Shown here one piece after another: positions 37,467-46,920 of a DNA stretch of 64,000 nucleotides; position 1 is the stretch's first letter, and every line of letters starts with the position of its first letter. The DNA is from Flagellimonas eckloniae (lineage in GTDB: Bacteria > Bacteroidota > Bacteroidia > Flavobacteriales > Flavobacteriaceae). The position numbers and the translations under genes were made by a program. The notes below the pieces were generated by a model that worked only from the letters and a program-made list of their open reading frames with translations, was not told the origin of the DNA and did no database searches. The stretch covers positions 3,637,501-3,701,500 of the forward strand of contig NZ_LCTZ01000002.1 of the NCBI RefSeq assembly GCF_001413955.1. Direction: 5' to 3'.

Positions 37467-39137
37467 ATGAAAAAAACCAACACGCTCGTACTGGTGCTAA
37501 CTCTTTTTGCTGCCTGTTTTTCTTTTGCCCAACGTAAAGCAAAAAAAACCATTGAGGAAAAGCCAATAGAGATTGCACAATCGCCAAAATTGGTTGTGGG
37601 AATTATTGTAGATCAAATGCGGTATGATTACTTGACCCGTTTTTGGAATCATTATGGAGAAGGAGGGTTTAAGCGTTTGGTAACCGATGGGTTTAATTGT
37701 AAAAACCATCATTTTAATTATGCTCCCACTAGTACAGGACCAGGGCATACATCTGTCTATACGGGAACTACACCATCCATTCATGGCATAATCGGGAATA
37801 ATTGGTATGATAAAACCCAAGATGAAAGTGTGTATTGTGCGGGTGATGCTCGTTATAAGTCTGTTGGAACATCATCGGATGCTGGAGAAATGTCACCACA
37901 CCGTATGTTGACAACTACAATAACCGATCAGTTACGTTTGCATACCCAAAAGAGGGGTAAAGTAATCGCAGTGGCACTAAAAGATAGAGGTGCGATACTG
38001 CCTGGAGGGCATATGGCAAGTGCGGCATATTGGTTTGAAGGTGGTGACTATGGGAAATGGATAAGCAGTACATATTACATGCAACAGCTTCCTAAATGGG
38101 TGGCTGATTTTAATGCATCGAATAAAATAAAAGCATATAAAAAACCATGGAACACCTTAAAGGATATAAGTTTATATGTGGAAAGTGGAAGCGATAACAA
38201 TAACTATGAAACTCCATTTGAGGATGAAACCACTCCTACCTTTCCCCACAGTACGCCAAATCTACTGAATAAGGAAAAGGATTTTGAAATCTTAAAATAT
38301 ACTCCCTACGGAAATAGTATTACTGCAGATTTTGCTCTTGAAGCGCTGGAAAAGGAAAATTTGGGAACCGATGCCATTACGGATTTTCTAGCCATCAGTT
38401 TTTCAAGTACCGACTACATTGGCCATAAATATGGAGTGAACTCAAAAGAAGTTCAAGATGCATATTTAAGACTTGATGTTGATTTGGCACGAATCCTTAA
38501 TACTTTGGATGAAAAAGTTGGTAAGGGTGAGTATACAGTGTTCTTGTCCGCAGATCATGGGGCAGTTCATGTTCCGTCTTACCTTATGGATGAAAAAATA
38601 CCCGCAGGATATATGGATTCTGAGGCTTCAAAAGTGAGGTTTGATGAGTTCTTGAAATACAAATACGGTACTACGGACATTGTTAAAAGAATAAGTGATT
38701 TTCAAATTTTTCTTGATAGAAAAGTCCTTGACAATCTTGATATGAATATTGAAGACGTAGAGGAAGAAATTGCTTTTGAATTATTGGACTATGATGATGT
38801 TGGAAAAATATATACAGGGTATCAAATGTGGCAAAATGAATATACCAGGGGTTTGCCTTATATTTTGCAAAATGGATGGAATCAAAAGCGCTCGGGGGAT
38901 GTTCTTATAGTGCAAAATCCTGGTTACGTTTCATATCATACAACTGGTTCTACACACGGTTCCCCTATGATTTATGATACGCATGTTCCTCTTTTGTTTT
39001 ATGGAAAAGGAATAAAAAAAGGAAGTACGGCAAATAGAACGGAAATCCCCGATATTGCGCCTACTCTTGCTACTTTATTAGGTATAGCATTTCCAAATGG
39101 TACAACAGGTGAGCCAATAAATGAAGTGCTTAATTAG
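37467..39137 (+). CDS. PafA-like alkaline phosphatase
   Basis: 556-aa exported phosphomonoesterase of the alkaline phosphatase superfamily. Signal peptide ends in CFSFAQ. Metal and active-site residues align with the Elizabethkingia (formerly Chryseobacterium) PafA: Asp49 in IIVDQMR, nucleophile Thr90 in APTSTGPGH, Asn111 in GIIGNNW, and Lys172/Arg174 in ALKDRGA; further metal ligands are in SSTDYIGHKYG, SADHGAVH and TGSTHGSP. The K/R pair favours monoesters over diesters. Expected to release phosphate from organic esters in the periplasm. No Pho-box-like element was identified. Confidence 0.93.
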   Translation: MKKTNTLVLVLTLFAACFSFAQRKAKKTIEEKPIEIAQSPKLVVGIIVDQMRYDYLTRFWNHYGEGGFKRLVTDGFNCKNHHFNYAPTSTGPGHTSVYTGTTPSIHGIIGNNWYDKTQDESVYCAGDARYKSVGTSSDAGEMSPHRMLTTTITDQLRLHTQKRGKVIAVALKDRGAILPGGHMASAAYWFEGGDYGKWISSTYYMQQLPKWVADFNASNKIKAYKKPWNTLKDISLYVESGSDNNNYETPFEDETTPTFPHSTPNLLNKEKDFEILKYTPYGNSITADFALEALEKENLGTDAITDFLAISFSSTDYIGHKYGVNSKEVQDAYLRLDVDLARILNTLDEKVGKGEYTVFLSADHGAVHVPSYLMDEKIPAGYMDSEASKVRFDEFLKYKYGTTDIVKRISDFQIFLDRKVLDNLDMNIEDVEEEIAFELLDYDDVGKIYTGYQMWQNEYTRGLPYILQNGWNQKRSGDVLIVQNPGYVSYHTTGSTHGSPMIYDTHVPLLFYGKGIKKGSTANRTEIPDIAPTLATLLGIAFPNGTTGEPINEVLN

Positions 39138-39153
39138 TTAAGCGTTTTATATT

Positions 39154-40137
39154 CTATTTTAGGACATCCGGGTTAACAATATTTGGGACATTTCCCTTCT
39201 CATAAAAGCTGATTATATTTCTGGCTCCCATTCTAGCCATTTCATTTCGGGCAGTAATAGTTGCCGAGCCGATATGAGGGAGTACGCAGACATTTTCCAT
39301 TAAAAGAAGAGGATTGTTGGGCTTCATTGGTTCCGGATTGGTCACGTCTAGGCCAGCTCCCCAAATATTACCTTTATTTAAGGCGTCTATTAAATCTTTT
39401 TCATTATGGACTCCCCCTCTAGCCGTGTTTATAAACAATGATGAAGGCTTCATTCTTTTAAAAACTACTTTATTGAATATGCCTTGGGTTTCTGGTGTTA
39501 AGGCACAGTGAACTGAAATCACATCACTTTGTGATACCAAGGTGTCAAAATCAACAAATCCTGCTCCAAGTTCTTTTTCCGCTCTTTTGTTGACACTTCT
39601 GTTATGGTACAAGATTTCCATATCGTAGGCACCTTTGCATCTTTTGGCCATTGCCATGCCTATTCTCCCCAAGCCTAAAATACCAAGTGTTTTACCTTTA
39701 AGTTCCAGCCCTAAATGACCTATAGGGTCAAAGTGACTCCATTTTCCATCCTTTATTTTTTGGTTCATAAAGAACATCTTTCGGGCGGTGGCAATCATCA
39801 AGCCAAAGGCAACATCTGCTGTAGCCTCGGTCATAGCATTCGGAGCATATCCAATAGGAATCTTAAGCTTTGTGGCTTCATTGATATCTATGTTATCATA
39901 GCCCACAGCAAATTGGGTAATAATGTCTAAGTGTGAACAGGTGTTTAAAAAAGCACTGTCAATTTTATCTGTTAACGTACAAAAAAGGGCATCACAATCT
40001 TTGACAGCCTTTGTCAACTGCTCGTAGGGCATGGGATACTCTTTATCCCAACTGATTACTTTAAAACCGGCACCTTCTAGAAGCTGAGTTGCCAGCTTTG
40101 GGAAAATTCGAGATAGGAATACTGTTTTTTGGACCAT
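39154..40137 (-). CDS. D-isomer-specific 2-hydroxyacid dehydrogenase
   Basis: 327 aa NAD(P)-dependent enzyme reducing a 2-oxoacid, probably glyoxylate/hydroxypyruvate. Rossmann motif LGILGLGRIGMAMA, catalytic Arg in NTARGGVHNE, and Glu/His in NPEPMKPNNPLL and PHIGSAT. Arg after strand 2 (YHNRSVNKR) suggests NADPH. Last gene of a minus-strand row that begins with the KAS III-like gene; 27 nt separate it from the glycosyltransferase, so co-transcription is possible although a metabolic link is not obvious. Confidence 0.92.
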   Translation of the reverse strand: MVQKTVFLSRIFPKLATQLLEGAGFKVISWDKEYPMPYEQLTKAVKDCDALFCTLTDKIDSAFLNTCSHLDIITQFAVGYDNIDINEATKLKIPIGYAPNAMTEATADVAFGLMIATARKMFFMNQKIKDGKWSHFDPIGHLGLELKGKTLGILGLGRIGMAMAKRCKGAYDMEILYHNRSVNKRAEKELGAGFVDFDTLVSQSDVISVHCALTPETQGIFNKVVFKRMKPSSLFINTARGGVHNEKDLIDALNKGNIWGAGLDVTNPEPMKPNNPLLLMENVCVLPHIGSATITARNEMARMGARNIISFYEKGNVPNIVNPDVLK

Positions 40138-40164
40138 ATCTTAATTTTAGTTCTAACGGATTAA

Positions 40165-41007
40165 CTACATTTTTTGCAAGATACCTTTCCATCTATATTT
40201 TCTGATAAAAGCGCCTTCATCCTTTGAAACAAATCGGGGAACCTGGTAAATCAAGGCTTTTAGATAGCCCAAAATTATTTGAATGTATAACTTCAAGCTT
40301 TTGGAATGCCACGCCATTTTTAGTGCAGCGACTTTGGTGAGGACAATGCCATAGCGCATTTTGTAAAGCGCTTCTCCTTTGGTCTTATAGTTTTTTGAGC
40401 TATAGCCATGACCAGTGGGACGTAGGTGTTTTACATGCAATGAAGAATCCGTTAAGGTTTCAAAATCATGGTACTTGGCCAGAAGGACATCCACAGTATC
40501 CCACCCAACTCCTGGGCGTAAACCTTCAATCTTAATAAAGCAAGATTTATGATATAGCTTTATAGGTCCACGAATATGGTTTTTTTTTGCAATAGTTTCA
40601 TATACCCAATCGTCATCTTTTTTTATGTAAAGCAACCCAGAACACATACCTAATTTCCAATTGCTTTGAAAATGGTTTAGGATAACTTCAAAATAATTGG
40701 GAGGGAGGATAATATCCGCGTCAAATTTGCCTATCAAGTTAAAATTGGATACATGCTGTAGTCCAAAATTAAAAGTATCCACTACCTTTTTTCCTGGAAT
40801 ATGTTCATCAATAGACTTTCTCTTGAAAACCTTTATCCAATCAAACTTTTTAGAATAGCCTGAAGCAATTTTAAATGTATCATCACTGGAATTATCGTCC
40901 ACAACAATTACCTCATCTGGAGTCTGGGTTTGTGCAACAAAGGAATCCAGACAATCTGAAAGATAAGATGCTTCATTATGGGCAGGGATAATAATGCTTA
41001 TTCGCAT
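40165..41007 (-). CDS. Glycosyltransferase family 2 protein
   Basis: 280 aa GT-A fold transferase. N-terminal IIIPAHNEASYLSDCLDSF and EVIVVDDNSSDDT bind the sugar nucleotide, and the DxD motif appears in GKFDADIILP. The C-terminal part is basic and partly hydrophobic (LYIQIILGYLKALIYQ), suggesting membrane association. Acceptor unknown. Upstream lies a 150-bp gap with a REP-like element, so it may have its own promoter. Confidence 0.9.
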   Translation of the reverse strand: MRISIIIPAHNEASYLSDCLDSFVAQTQTPDEVIVVDDNSSDDTFKIASGYSKKFDWIKVFKRKSIDEHIPGKKVVDTFNFGLQHVSNFNLIGKFDADIILPPNYFEVILNHFQSNWKLGMCSGLLYIKKDDDWVYETIAKKNHIRGPIKLYHKSCFIKIEGLRPGVGWDTVDVLLAKYHDFETLTDSSLHVKHLRPTGHGYSSKNYKTKGEALYKMRYGIVLTKVAALKMAWHSKSLKLYIQIILGYLKALIYQVPRFVSKDEGAFIRKYRWKGILQKM

Positions 41008-41134
41008 AGGCTAAAATTCCAAAAAAATGAACACTTATCCCAAAGAAGTTTTATGTTCTTTGGAAATAGGAGTAGTGATTAACCTTTTGTCCTTGACCCT
41101 TTTATCAAGAATGCTTCGATTAATAAAATATTTC

Positions 41135-41148
41135 TCGACTGCGCTCGA
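41135..41148. repeat. REP-like short palindromic element (copy 2)
   Basis: TCGACTGCGCTCGA, followed by AATGACA, between the glycosyltransferase and methyltransferase genes. Related to the copy at 33281-33294. Confidence 0.5.
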
Positions 41149-41157
41149 AATGACAGG

Positions 41158-41682
41158 TTAGGACTTTCGCTCTGCGTACACAATATAATAGCGATTGGTA
41201 AAGTAGCGCAACAATGGTCTAAGCCCTAGTTTTTTGGTAGGATTGGTCCATTTAGCGGAATCTTTGATTGTCCACCCCGCTTTTTCCAAGAGCCAATCAA
41301 ACTGCCAATCTTCAAATTCATGGTAATGTCGGTCCCATGGGTCTGTTTTGCTCCGGTATGCCGATGAAAACCATAACCGCATTGGAATACTCGCAACTAG
41401 TTTATCTACTTTTATTTCCTTTAATACATTATAGGGGGCAACCAAATGTTCAAAAATTTCAAAAGCAGTAATCACTTTTGCATCGGTATTGGCAACGGTA
41501 TCAAAATTTACATCCAAGTCTTCCCCGCCAGTATTTTTTACCTGGTATCCGTTGGATTTCATGATTTCTGAAAACGGATTTTCTACTCCCAAATCCAATA
41601 TGGATTCTGAAGTATCAATATGCTTTTTTAAAAACTCTAGGGTTATTCGATACCGTTTGTGTGGATATTTGCCTTCGTACAT
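41158..41682 (-). CDS. Putative SAM-dependent methyltransferase
   Basis: 174 aa, class I-like. The expected SAM motif I is degenerate (ILDLGVENPFSEI in place of DxGxGxG), followed by an acidic strand (GGEDLDVNFD), FEIFEHLVAPYNVL like the EVLEH post-motif, and KLVASIPMRLW. Shorter than a typical methyltransferase, so the substrate-binding part is small. Starts one base after the KAS III-like stop, so the two are translated together. Substrate unknown. Confidence 0.75.
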   Translation of the reverse strand: MYEGKYPHKRYRITLEFLKKHIDTSESILDLGVENPFSEIMKSNGYQVKNTGGEDLDVNFDTVANTDAKVITAFEIFEHLVAPYNVLKEIKVDKLVASIPMRLWFSSAYRSKTDPWDRHYHEFEDWQFDWLLEKAGWTIKDSAKWTNPTKKLGLRPLLRYFTNRYYIVYAERKS

Positions 41683-42741
41683 CTAATATTTGTAAACAAT
41701 GGCATTGATATTCATACCAGCGCCAACGCTTGCAAAGATAATAACATCTCCCTCTTTTACTTTGTGATTTTGAAATTCCCCCTTTCGCACTAAATCAAAA
41801 AGTGTGGGAATGGTAGCTACGGAACTGTTTCCCAATTTGTGGATGCTCATAGGCATGATCCCCTCCGGCACTTCTTTGTTGTATAAACGGTAGAATCTTT
41901 TTAGTATGGCCTCGTCCATTTTTTCATTGGCTTGATGAATGAACACTTTCTTTACTTCATCAATGGATCTTCCACTTTCATTCAAACAATCAGCCATGGC
42001 CTGTGGTACATGAGTACATGCAAATTCGTAGATTTTACGGCCATGCATTTTTATATATCTGGTATCAGATCCTTCTTCGTTGCTATAGGTTTTATCAAAA
42101 AACAAGTAATAGGCCTCGCCATTGGCATGTGTAACGGATGTATGAGCCAAAATTTCCCCAGAACTTGGATTGGCTTCAATTATGGCTGCGCCAGCACCAT
42201 CGGAATAAATCATACTATCACGATCATGGTCATCCAACACTCTTGAGAGGGTCTCGCCCCCAATAACCAAACATTTTTTGGCCATTCCACTTTTAATAAA
42301 AGCATTTGCTTGTATAACTGCCTCTATCCATCCTGGGCAGCCAAAAAGCATATCATAGGCGACGCATTTTGGATTCTTTATTTTAAGTAGATGCTTTACA
42401 CGTGTGGCTAGGCTGGGTAAGGTGTCACCCTGCGTTTTCCCAACAGTTAAATCTCCAAAGTTATGTGCAAAAATGATGTAATCCAGTTCCTCCTTATCAA
42501 TTTTTGCATCTTCAATTGCTTTTTCAGCAGCTAGATACCCTAAATCTGATGTCTTTAATTCAGGTTTAGCATATCGACGTTCAGAAATTCCTGTAATGGA
42601 TTTGAATTTTTCTATGATTACGGCATTTTCATTTGCAAAAGTGCTTCCATCTGTACCAAGAAATTCATGTTCCAAAAAGTCCTCGTTTTTTGTAATGATA
42701 GATGGAATATATCTACCAGTACCTGTAATCCCAATTTTCAT
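41683..42741 (-). CDS. 3-oxoacyl-ACP synthase III (KAS III/FabH)-like protein
   Basis: 352 aa thiolase-fold condensing enzyme. The catalytic triad is complete: Cys near residue 133 in MLFGCPGW, His in VFIHQANEKM and Asn in LGNSSVATIP. It may start fatty acid synthesis from acyl-CoA and malonyl-ACP, but coupling to a methyltransferase and a glycosyltransferase rather than to fab genes suggests a specialised lipid or metabolite product. A housekeeping fabH would be expected next to plsX and rpmF, which are not here. Confidence 0.88.
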   Translation of the reverse strand: MKIGITGTGRYIPSIITKNEDFLEHEFLGTDGSTFANENAVIIEKFKSITGISERRYAKPELKTSDLGYLAAEKAIEDAKIDKEELDYIIFAHNFGDLTVGKTQGDTLPSLATRVKHLLKIKNPKCVAYDMLFGCPGWIEAVIQANAFIKSGMAKKCLVIGGETLSRVLDDHDRDSMIYSDGAGAAIIEANPSSGEILAHTSVTHANGEAYYLFFDKTYSNEEGSDTRYIKMHGRKIYEFACTHVPQAMADCLNESGRSIDEVKKVFIHQANEKMDEAILKRFYRLYNKEVPEGIMPMSIHKLGNSSVATIPTLFDLVRKGEFQNHKVKEGDVIIFASVGAGMNINAIVYKY

Positions 42742-42903
42742 TTTGAGGTTTTAGTACTTAAATATACCAGTTCATCAATAGGTTCTTATGCATGCATAAT
42801 ATTTCCTACGATGTCCAAGTTTGGTTTTCCTGTTCAGTGAATATGCATAAGCCCCGATTTAAGTTATATATCGAGGCTATTTTTCAGCTATTTTGATAGT
42901 TGG

Positions 42904-45741
42904 CTATGCTTCTACGTAAGCTTCAATAGGTGTGCAGGTACATATTAAATTACGATCCCCAAAGGCTTCATCTGTTCTTCTTATTGTTGGCCAGAACTTA
43001 TTTTCTGAAACAAAGGGTAATGGAAAAGCAGCTTTTTTCCTACTATATGGGTAATCCCAACGGTCGTTAGTGACCATTTCCAAAGTATGCGGTGCATTTT
43101 TAAGCACGTTGTCTTGATCTTCGTCGCTTGCTTCGTCAATTTCCTCACGAATCGATAACATGGCATCACAAAATTTGTTCAATTCAGCAAGACTTTCGCT
43201 TTCTGTTGGTTCTATCATAATGGTACCAGCTACGGGAAAAGAAACCGTGGGTGCATGGAATCCATAATCCATCAATCGTTTTGCAATATCAGTTACCTCA
43301 ATTCCATTAGCTTTAAATGGTCTGCAATCAATAATCATTTCATGGGCAGCTCTTCCTTTTTCACCAGAGTAGAGCACGTCAAATTTACCTTTCAGCTTGT
43401 CTTTAATGTAATTGGCATTTAAAATGGCAATTCTAGTGGCATCTGTTAATCCTTCCGCTCCCAACATTTTAATGTACCCGTAGGATATTAAACAGGCCAG
43501 CGCGCTGCCCCAAGGTGCTGCTGATATAGCGGTAATTGCTTTTTCTCCCCCCGTTTCCACAACTGGATTTGTTGGAAGAAATGGTTTTAATTGTGCAGCT
43601 ACGCAGATAGGGCCCACCCCTGGTCCGCCACCGCCGTGAGGAATTGCAAATGTTTTGTGCAGGTTAAGATGACAAACATCGGCGCCTATGGTAGCTGGGT
43701 TTGTTAGCCCCACTTGAGCATTCATATTGGCACCATCCATATAGACTTGCCCTCCATTTTCATGAACTAGTTGGGTAATGTGTTTTATAGATGACTCAAA
43801 TACACCATGGGTTGAAGGATAGGTAACCATCAAGGCTGCTAGATGTTCAGAATGTAAGTGTACTTTTTCCTCTAGATCAGCGACATCAATGTTTCCTTTT
43901 TCATCGGTTTTGGTAACCACAACTTTCATCCCTGCCATAACAGCTGAGGCAGGGTTTGTTCCGTGTGCAGAGGCAGGAATAATACAGATATTTCTGTGTC
44001 CTTCCCCATTGGCTTCATGATACGCCCGTATGGTCATCAATCCTGCGTATTCTCCCTGTGCTCCTGAGTTGGGTTGTAATGATGTTGCAGCGAAACCGGT
44101 AATCACGTTTAACTGCTCTTCCAGCTCTTTTAAAACTTCTTGATATCCTTCAGCTTGATTAAGTGGTACAAAGGGATGGATGTTGCCCCAGTTTGCCCAG
44201 CTTAATGGAAGCATTTCTGAAGCAGCGTTCAGTTTCATGGTACAGCTGCCCAAGGAAATCATGGAATGGTTCAATGCCAAATCTTTTCGCTCCAATTTTT
44301 TGATATAGCGCATCAATTCTGTTTCAGAATGGTATGAGTTGAAGACTTCTTGCTCTAAAAATGGTGTTTGACGTTTTAACGAACTTGAGATTACATTAGC
44401 AACTTCTTCTTGAATAGAAATTTCGGTTTCACCAAAACAATTTAATATAGACTCTATATCCGTTTTGTTGGTAGCTTCATTCAATGCAATTGAAATGGTT
44501 TCAGAATCAATATAGTTGAAATTTATTCCCTTACCTTCAGCAACTCCCTTCAACTTCTGTGTATCGGCTATCTTAACTTTTATAGTATCAAAAAATGAAG
44601 TATTCAGTTGTTGTAAACCAATATTTTTAAATCCATTGGAAAGGACTTTAGCCTGATTGTGTATTTTATTGGCAATATAGCCCAACCCTTTTGGCCCATG
44701 ATAAACGGCATACATGCCAGCCATAACGGCCAATAGTACCTGTGCTGTACATATGTTGGATGTGGCTTTGTCACGTTTTATGTGCTGTTCCCTTGTTTGC
44801 AATGCCATGCGGAGCGCAGGATTGCCATCGGTGTCTTTTGTAACTCCAATAATTCTTCCTGGAATGCTCCTTTTGTATTCTCTTTTTGTAGCGAAAAAGG
44901 CAGCATGGGGACCACCATACCCCAATGGAATTCCAAAACGTTGTGTTGTTCCTACTACTACATCTACCCCCCATTCACCGGGAGCAGTAAGCATTACTAA
45001 ACTTAAAATATCTGCTGCCACAGCAACTTTGATATCATTTTCCTTGGCTTTTTGAACGAATTCAGCATAATCATGAACTTGGCCATGTTTGCCGGGGTAT
45101 TGCAAAAGTGCTCCGTAAAAATTATCCAAAAAAGCGAATTCCTCGTGATTTCCAACTACCAATTCTATTCCCAAAGGAGTTGATCGTGTTTGCAGTAGGC
45201 TTACTGTTTGGGGGAGTACTTCTTCAGAAACAAAAAACTTAAGCACACCTTCCTTTTTTTGTTGCCTTGAACGAATATCAAACAACATGGTCATTGCTTC
45301 GGCCGCTGCGGTACTTTCATCTAAAAGAGATGCGTTGGCCAGTTCCATTCCGGTTAAATCACATACCATGGTTTGGAAATTTAGCAAGGCTTCCAATCTA
45401 CCTTGGGCAATTTCAGCTTGGTAGGGTGTGTAAGCGGTATACCATCCTGGGTTTTCAAGAATATTTCTTTTAATTACGGATGGTATCAAGCTCTCATGGT
45501 ATCCCAATCCAATATAGGATTTAAAAACCTTATTCTTTTCCGAAAGATTTTGAATGTGGGTCAAAAATTCATGCTCGCTTATACCTTGCGGAATTTGCAA
45601 TGGTTGTTTGAGTCTAATATCATCTGGAATTGTTTCCAATATTAACTGTTCAAGGTTTTCTACCCCAACCGTTTCAAACATGGACTCGAGGTCTCTTTCC
45701 GTAATGCCAATGTGCCTTGAGGCAAACACTTCTGTATTCAT
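42904..45741 (-). CDS. gcvP: Glycine dehydrogenase (decarboxylating), P protein
   Basis: PLP enzyme of the glycine cleavage system, 945 aa, fused single-chain type with two homologous halves. N-terminal FASRHIGIT and GYHESLIPSVIKRNILENPGWYT-type region (YTPYQAEIAQGRLEAL), catalytic Lys near residue 695 in LNLHKTFAIPHGGGGPG, and LGSCTMKLNA. The frame is open to 45816, but ATG at 45741 (MNTEVFASRHIG) matches P-protein N-termini. No glycine riboswitch was seen upstream; gcvT and gcvH are not adjacent. Confidence 0.96.
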   Translation of the reverse strand: MNTEVFASRHIGITERDLESMFETVGVENLEQLILETIPDDIRLKQPLQIPQGISEHEFLTHIQNLSEKNKVFKSYIGLGYHESLIPSVIKRNILENPGWYTAYTPYQAEIAQGRLEALLNFQTMVCDLTGMELANASLLDESTAAAEAMTMLFDIRSRQQKKEGVLKFFVSEEVLPQTVSLLQTRSTPLGIELVVGNHEEFAFLDNFYGALLQYPGKHGQVHDYAEFVQKAKENDIKVAVAADILSLVMLTAPGEWGVDVVVGTTQRFGIPLGYGGPHAAFFATKREYKRSIPGRIIGVTKDTDGNPALRMALQTREQHIKRDKATSNICTAQVLLAVMAGMYAVYHGPKGLGYIANKIHNQAKVLSNGFKNIGLQQLNTSFFDTIKVKIADTQKLKGVAEGKGINFNYIDSETISIALNEATNKTDIESILNCFGETEISIQEEVANVISSSLKRQTPFLEQEVFNSYHSETELMRYIKKLERKDLALNHSMISLGSCTMKLNAASEMLPLSWANWGNIHPFVPLNQAEGYQEVLKELEEQLNVITGFAATSLQPNSGAQGEYAGLMTIRAYHEANGEGHRNICIIPASAHGTNPASAVMAGMKVVVTKTDEKGNIDVADLEEKVHLHSEHLAALMVTYPSTHGVFESSIKHITQLVHENGGQVYMDGANMNAQVGLTNPATIGADVCHLNLHKTFAIPHGGGGPGVGPICVAAQLKPFLPTNPVVETGGEKAITAISAAPWGSALACLISYGYIKMLGAEGLTDATRIAILNANYIKDKLKGKFDVLYSGEKGRAAHEMIIDCRPFKANGIEVTDIAKRLMDYGFHAPTVSFPVAGTIMIEPTESESLAELNKFCDAMLSIREEIDEASDEDQDNVLKNAPHTLEMVTNDRWDYPYSRKKAAFPLPFVSENKFWPTIRRTDEAFGDRNLICTCTPIEAYVEA

Positions 45742-45761
45742 ATTCAATGCAATAAAGTGCA

Positions 45762-45769
45762 CAAAATTA
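45762..45769 (-). promoter_or_regulatory. Putative -7 element of gcvP
   Basis: The minus strand reads TAATTTTG, matching TAnnTTTG, 20 nt before the start codon. A TTG lies 23 nt further upstream, at the wide end of the allowed spacing. Confidence 0.45.
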
Positions 45770-45866
45770 GGGATTAATTCAATGAAAATTGTCAATTTTG
45801 AAGCAAGCCAAATCAAAGTTGTTAACCAGAAATTAACCCTAAACCTATACTATTGAATTTTGTTTA

Positions 45867-46691
45867 ATGCGTTTCTTGAAAAATAGTTTTAATTTTTACT
45901 TGGATGCCAGTATACATGTGGCTTTGGCGGTTGTATGCCTAATGGGCGCAACAAGTATATTGTTAAACATTCCCATGAACTTTTTTTTGATAGGTTTTAC
46001 CTTTTTTGGTACTGTTGTTTGCTACAATTTCATTAAATACGGAGTTGAGGCTAAGAAATACTTAATTGTATCCAATATCTACCACAAAAACATTCAAGTT
46101 TTTAGTTTTTTATGCTTTGCAGGGGCACTTTACTTTTGGTTTGGTCTAGATAAGAAAATTTGGACAGCTATTTTGGTTTTGGTATTGATTTCAATGCTTT
46201 ACGCAATTCCATTTCTTCCAAAGGCTAAAAATTTAAGAAGTCTTGGTGGCTTTAAAATAGTTACTGTAGCTCTGGTTTGGACTGGGTTTACCGTATTGTT
46301 GCCAATTTTAGAGGCTCAATTACCCTTTAACTGGGATTTTTGGGTAACCGCAATGCAGCGATTTATTTTAGTTTTGATATTGTTATTGCCCTTTGAGATT
46401 AGGGATCTTCAATGGGACGAGAAAGATTTGAAGACTTTGCCGCAGGTACTGGGGGTTCGAAAAACCAAGAAATTGGGAGTTCTATTGACCCTGTTATTTT
46501 TTGCACTTACTTTTTTGAAAGATGATATTCCCCAGATAGAATATACAATGCGATTGATTCTTTGTGTAGTCTTAGTGCTATTGTTTTTGTCAAAACGTAA
46601 TTTTAAAGCTAAATACCTTGCTTCATTTTGGGTAGAGGGAATACCAATATTTTGGTATGGTTTATTTTTAGTGGGGAATAGACTTTTTTAG
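45867..46691 (+). CDS. UbiA-like prenyltransferase-fold membrane protein
   Basis: 274 aa, about eight membrane helices. Overall layout resembles UbiA-family prenyltransferases, with a second-loop motif EIRDLQWDEKDLKTLPQVLG that matches the RDxxxDxxxGxxTLP pattern. The first Asp-rich motif (NDxxDxxxD) is not present; YNFIKYGVEAKKYL stands in its place. It may use another substrate or have lost activity. Its TAG overlaps the TAA of the convergent anti-sigma gene. Confidence 0.65.
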   Translation: MRFLKNSFNFYLDASIHVALAVVCLMGATSILLNIPMNFFLIGFTFFGTVVCYNFIKYGVEAKKYLIVSNIYHKNIQVFSFLCFAGALYFWFGLDKKIWTAILVLVLISMLYAIPFLPKAKNLRSLGGFKIVTVALVWTGFTVLLPILEAQLPFNWDFWVTAMQRFILVLILLLPFEIRDLQWDEKDLKTLPQVLGVRKTKKLGVLLTLLFFALTFLKDDIPQIEYTMRLILCVVLVLLFLSKRNFKAKYLASFWVEGIPIFWYGLFLVGNRLF

Positions 46692-46918
46692 AGGTGTTTT
46701 TCCAAATCTTTTTTCATGGCTTCTTTATCACTTTCAGACAATGTGTTTAAGTCCGCTCGATTACAAAGAGAAGTCAAAGCTGTATTTTGTTTGGTAAACT
46801 TAGCACAGGCTTTACACATAAAAATATGCAAACGGAGTTTTTGTATTTCCCAAAAACTAGCTTCCTTATATTGCGATCTAGTGCAAATGTTCGAGGCCTC
46901 CTCGCATGAAATCTTCAT
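46688..46918 (-). CDS. Small zinc-finger anti-sigma factor-like protein
   Basis: 76 aa. Residues 1-60 have the ZAS pattern: Cys at MKISCEEAS, then HIFMCKAC (His-x3-Cys-x2-Cys), which binds zinc and holds ECF sigma factors. No membrane segment follows, so it would be a soluble, possibly redox-sensitive anti-sigma. The frame extends to a TTG at 46945, but ATG at 46918 (MKISCEEA) is 2 nt after the sigma stop and is the natural start. Partner of the gene just upstream. Confidence 0.82.
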   Translation of the reverse strand: MKISCEEASNICTRSQYKEASFWEIQKLRLHIFMCKACAKFTKQNTALTSLCNRADLNTLSESDKEAMKKDLEKHL

Positions 46919-46920
46919 AA

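Noticed and set aside
42850..42878. Imperfect hairpin AGCCCCGAT/ATCGAGGCT downstream of gcvP as a terminator
   Set aside because: The stem has a mismatch and the T run lies on the plus strand, whereas gcvP is on the minus strand; not listed as a terminator.
45742..45816. Extended gcvP N-terminus (25 residues)
   Set aside because: The extension is not like P proteins and would cover the promoter element at 45762-45769.
45742..45866. Glycine riboswitch upstream of gcvP
   Set aside because: The intergenic space is only 125 bp and shows no recognisable glycine aptamer elements.
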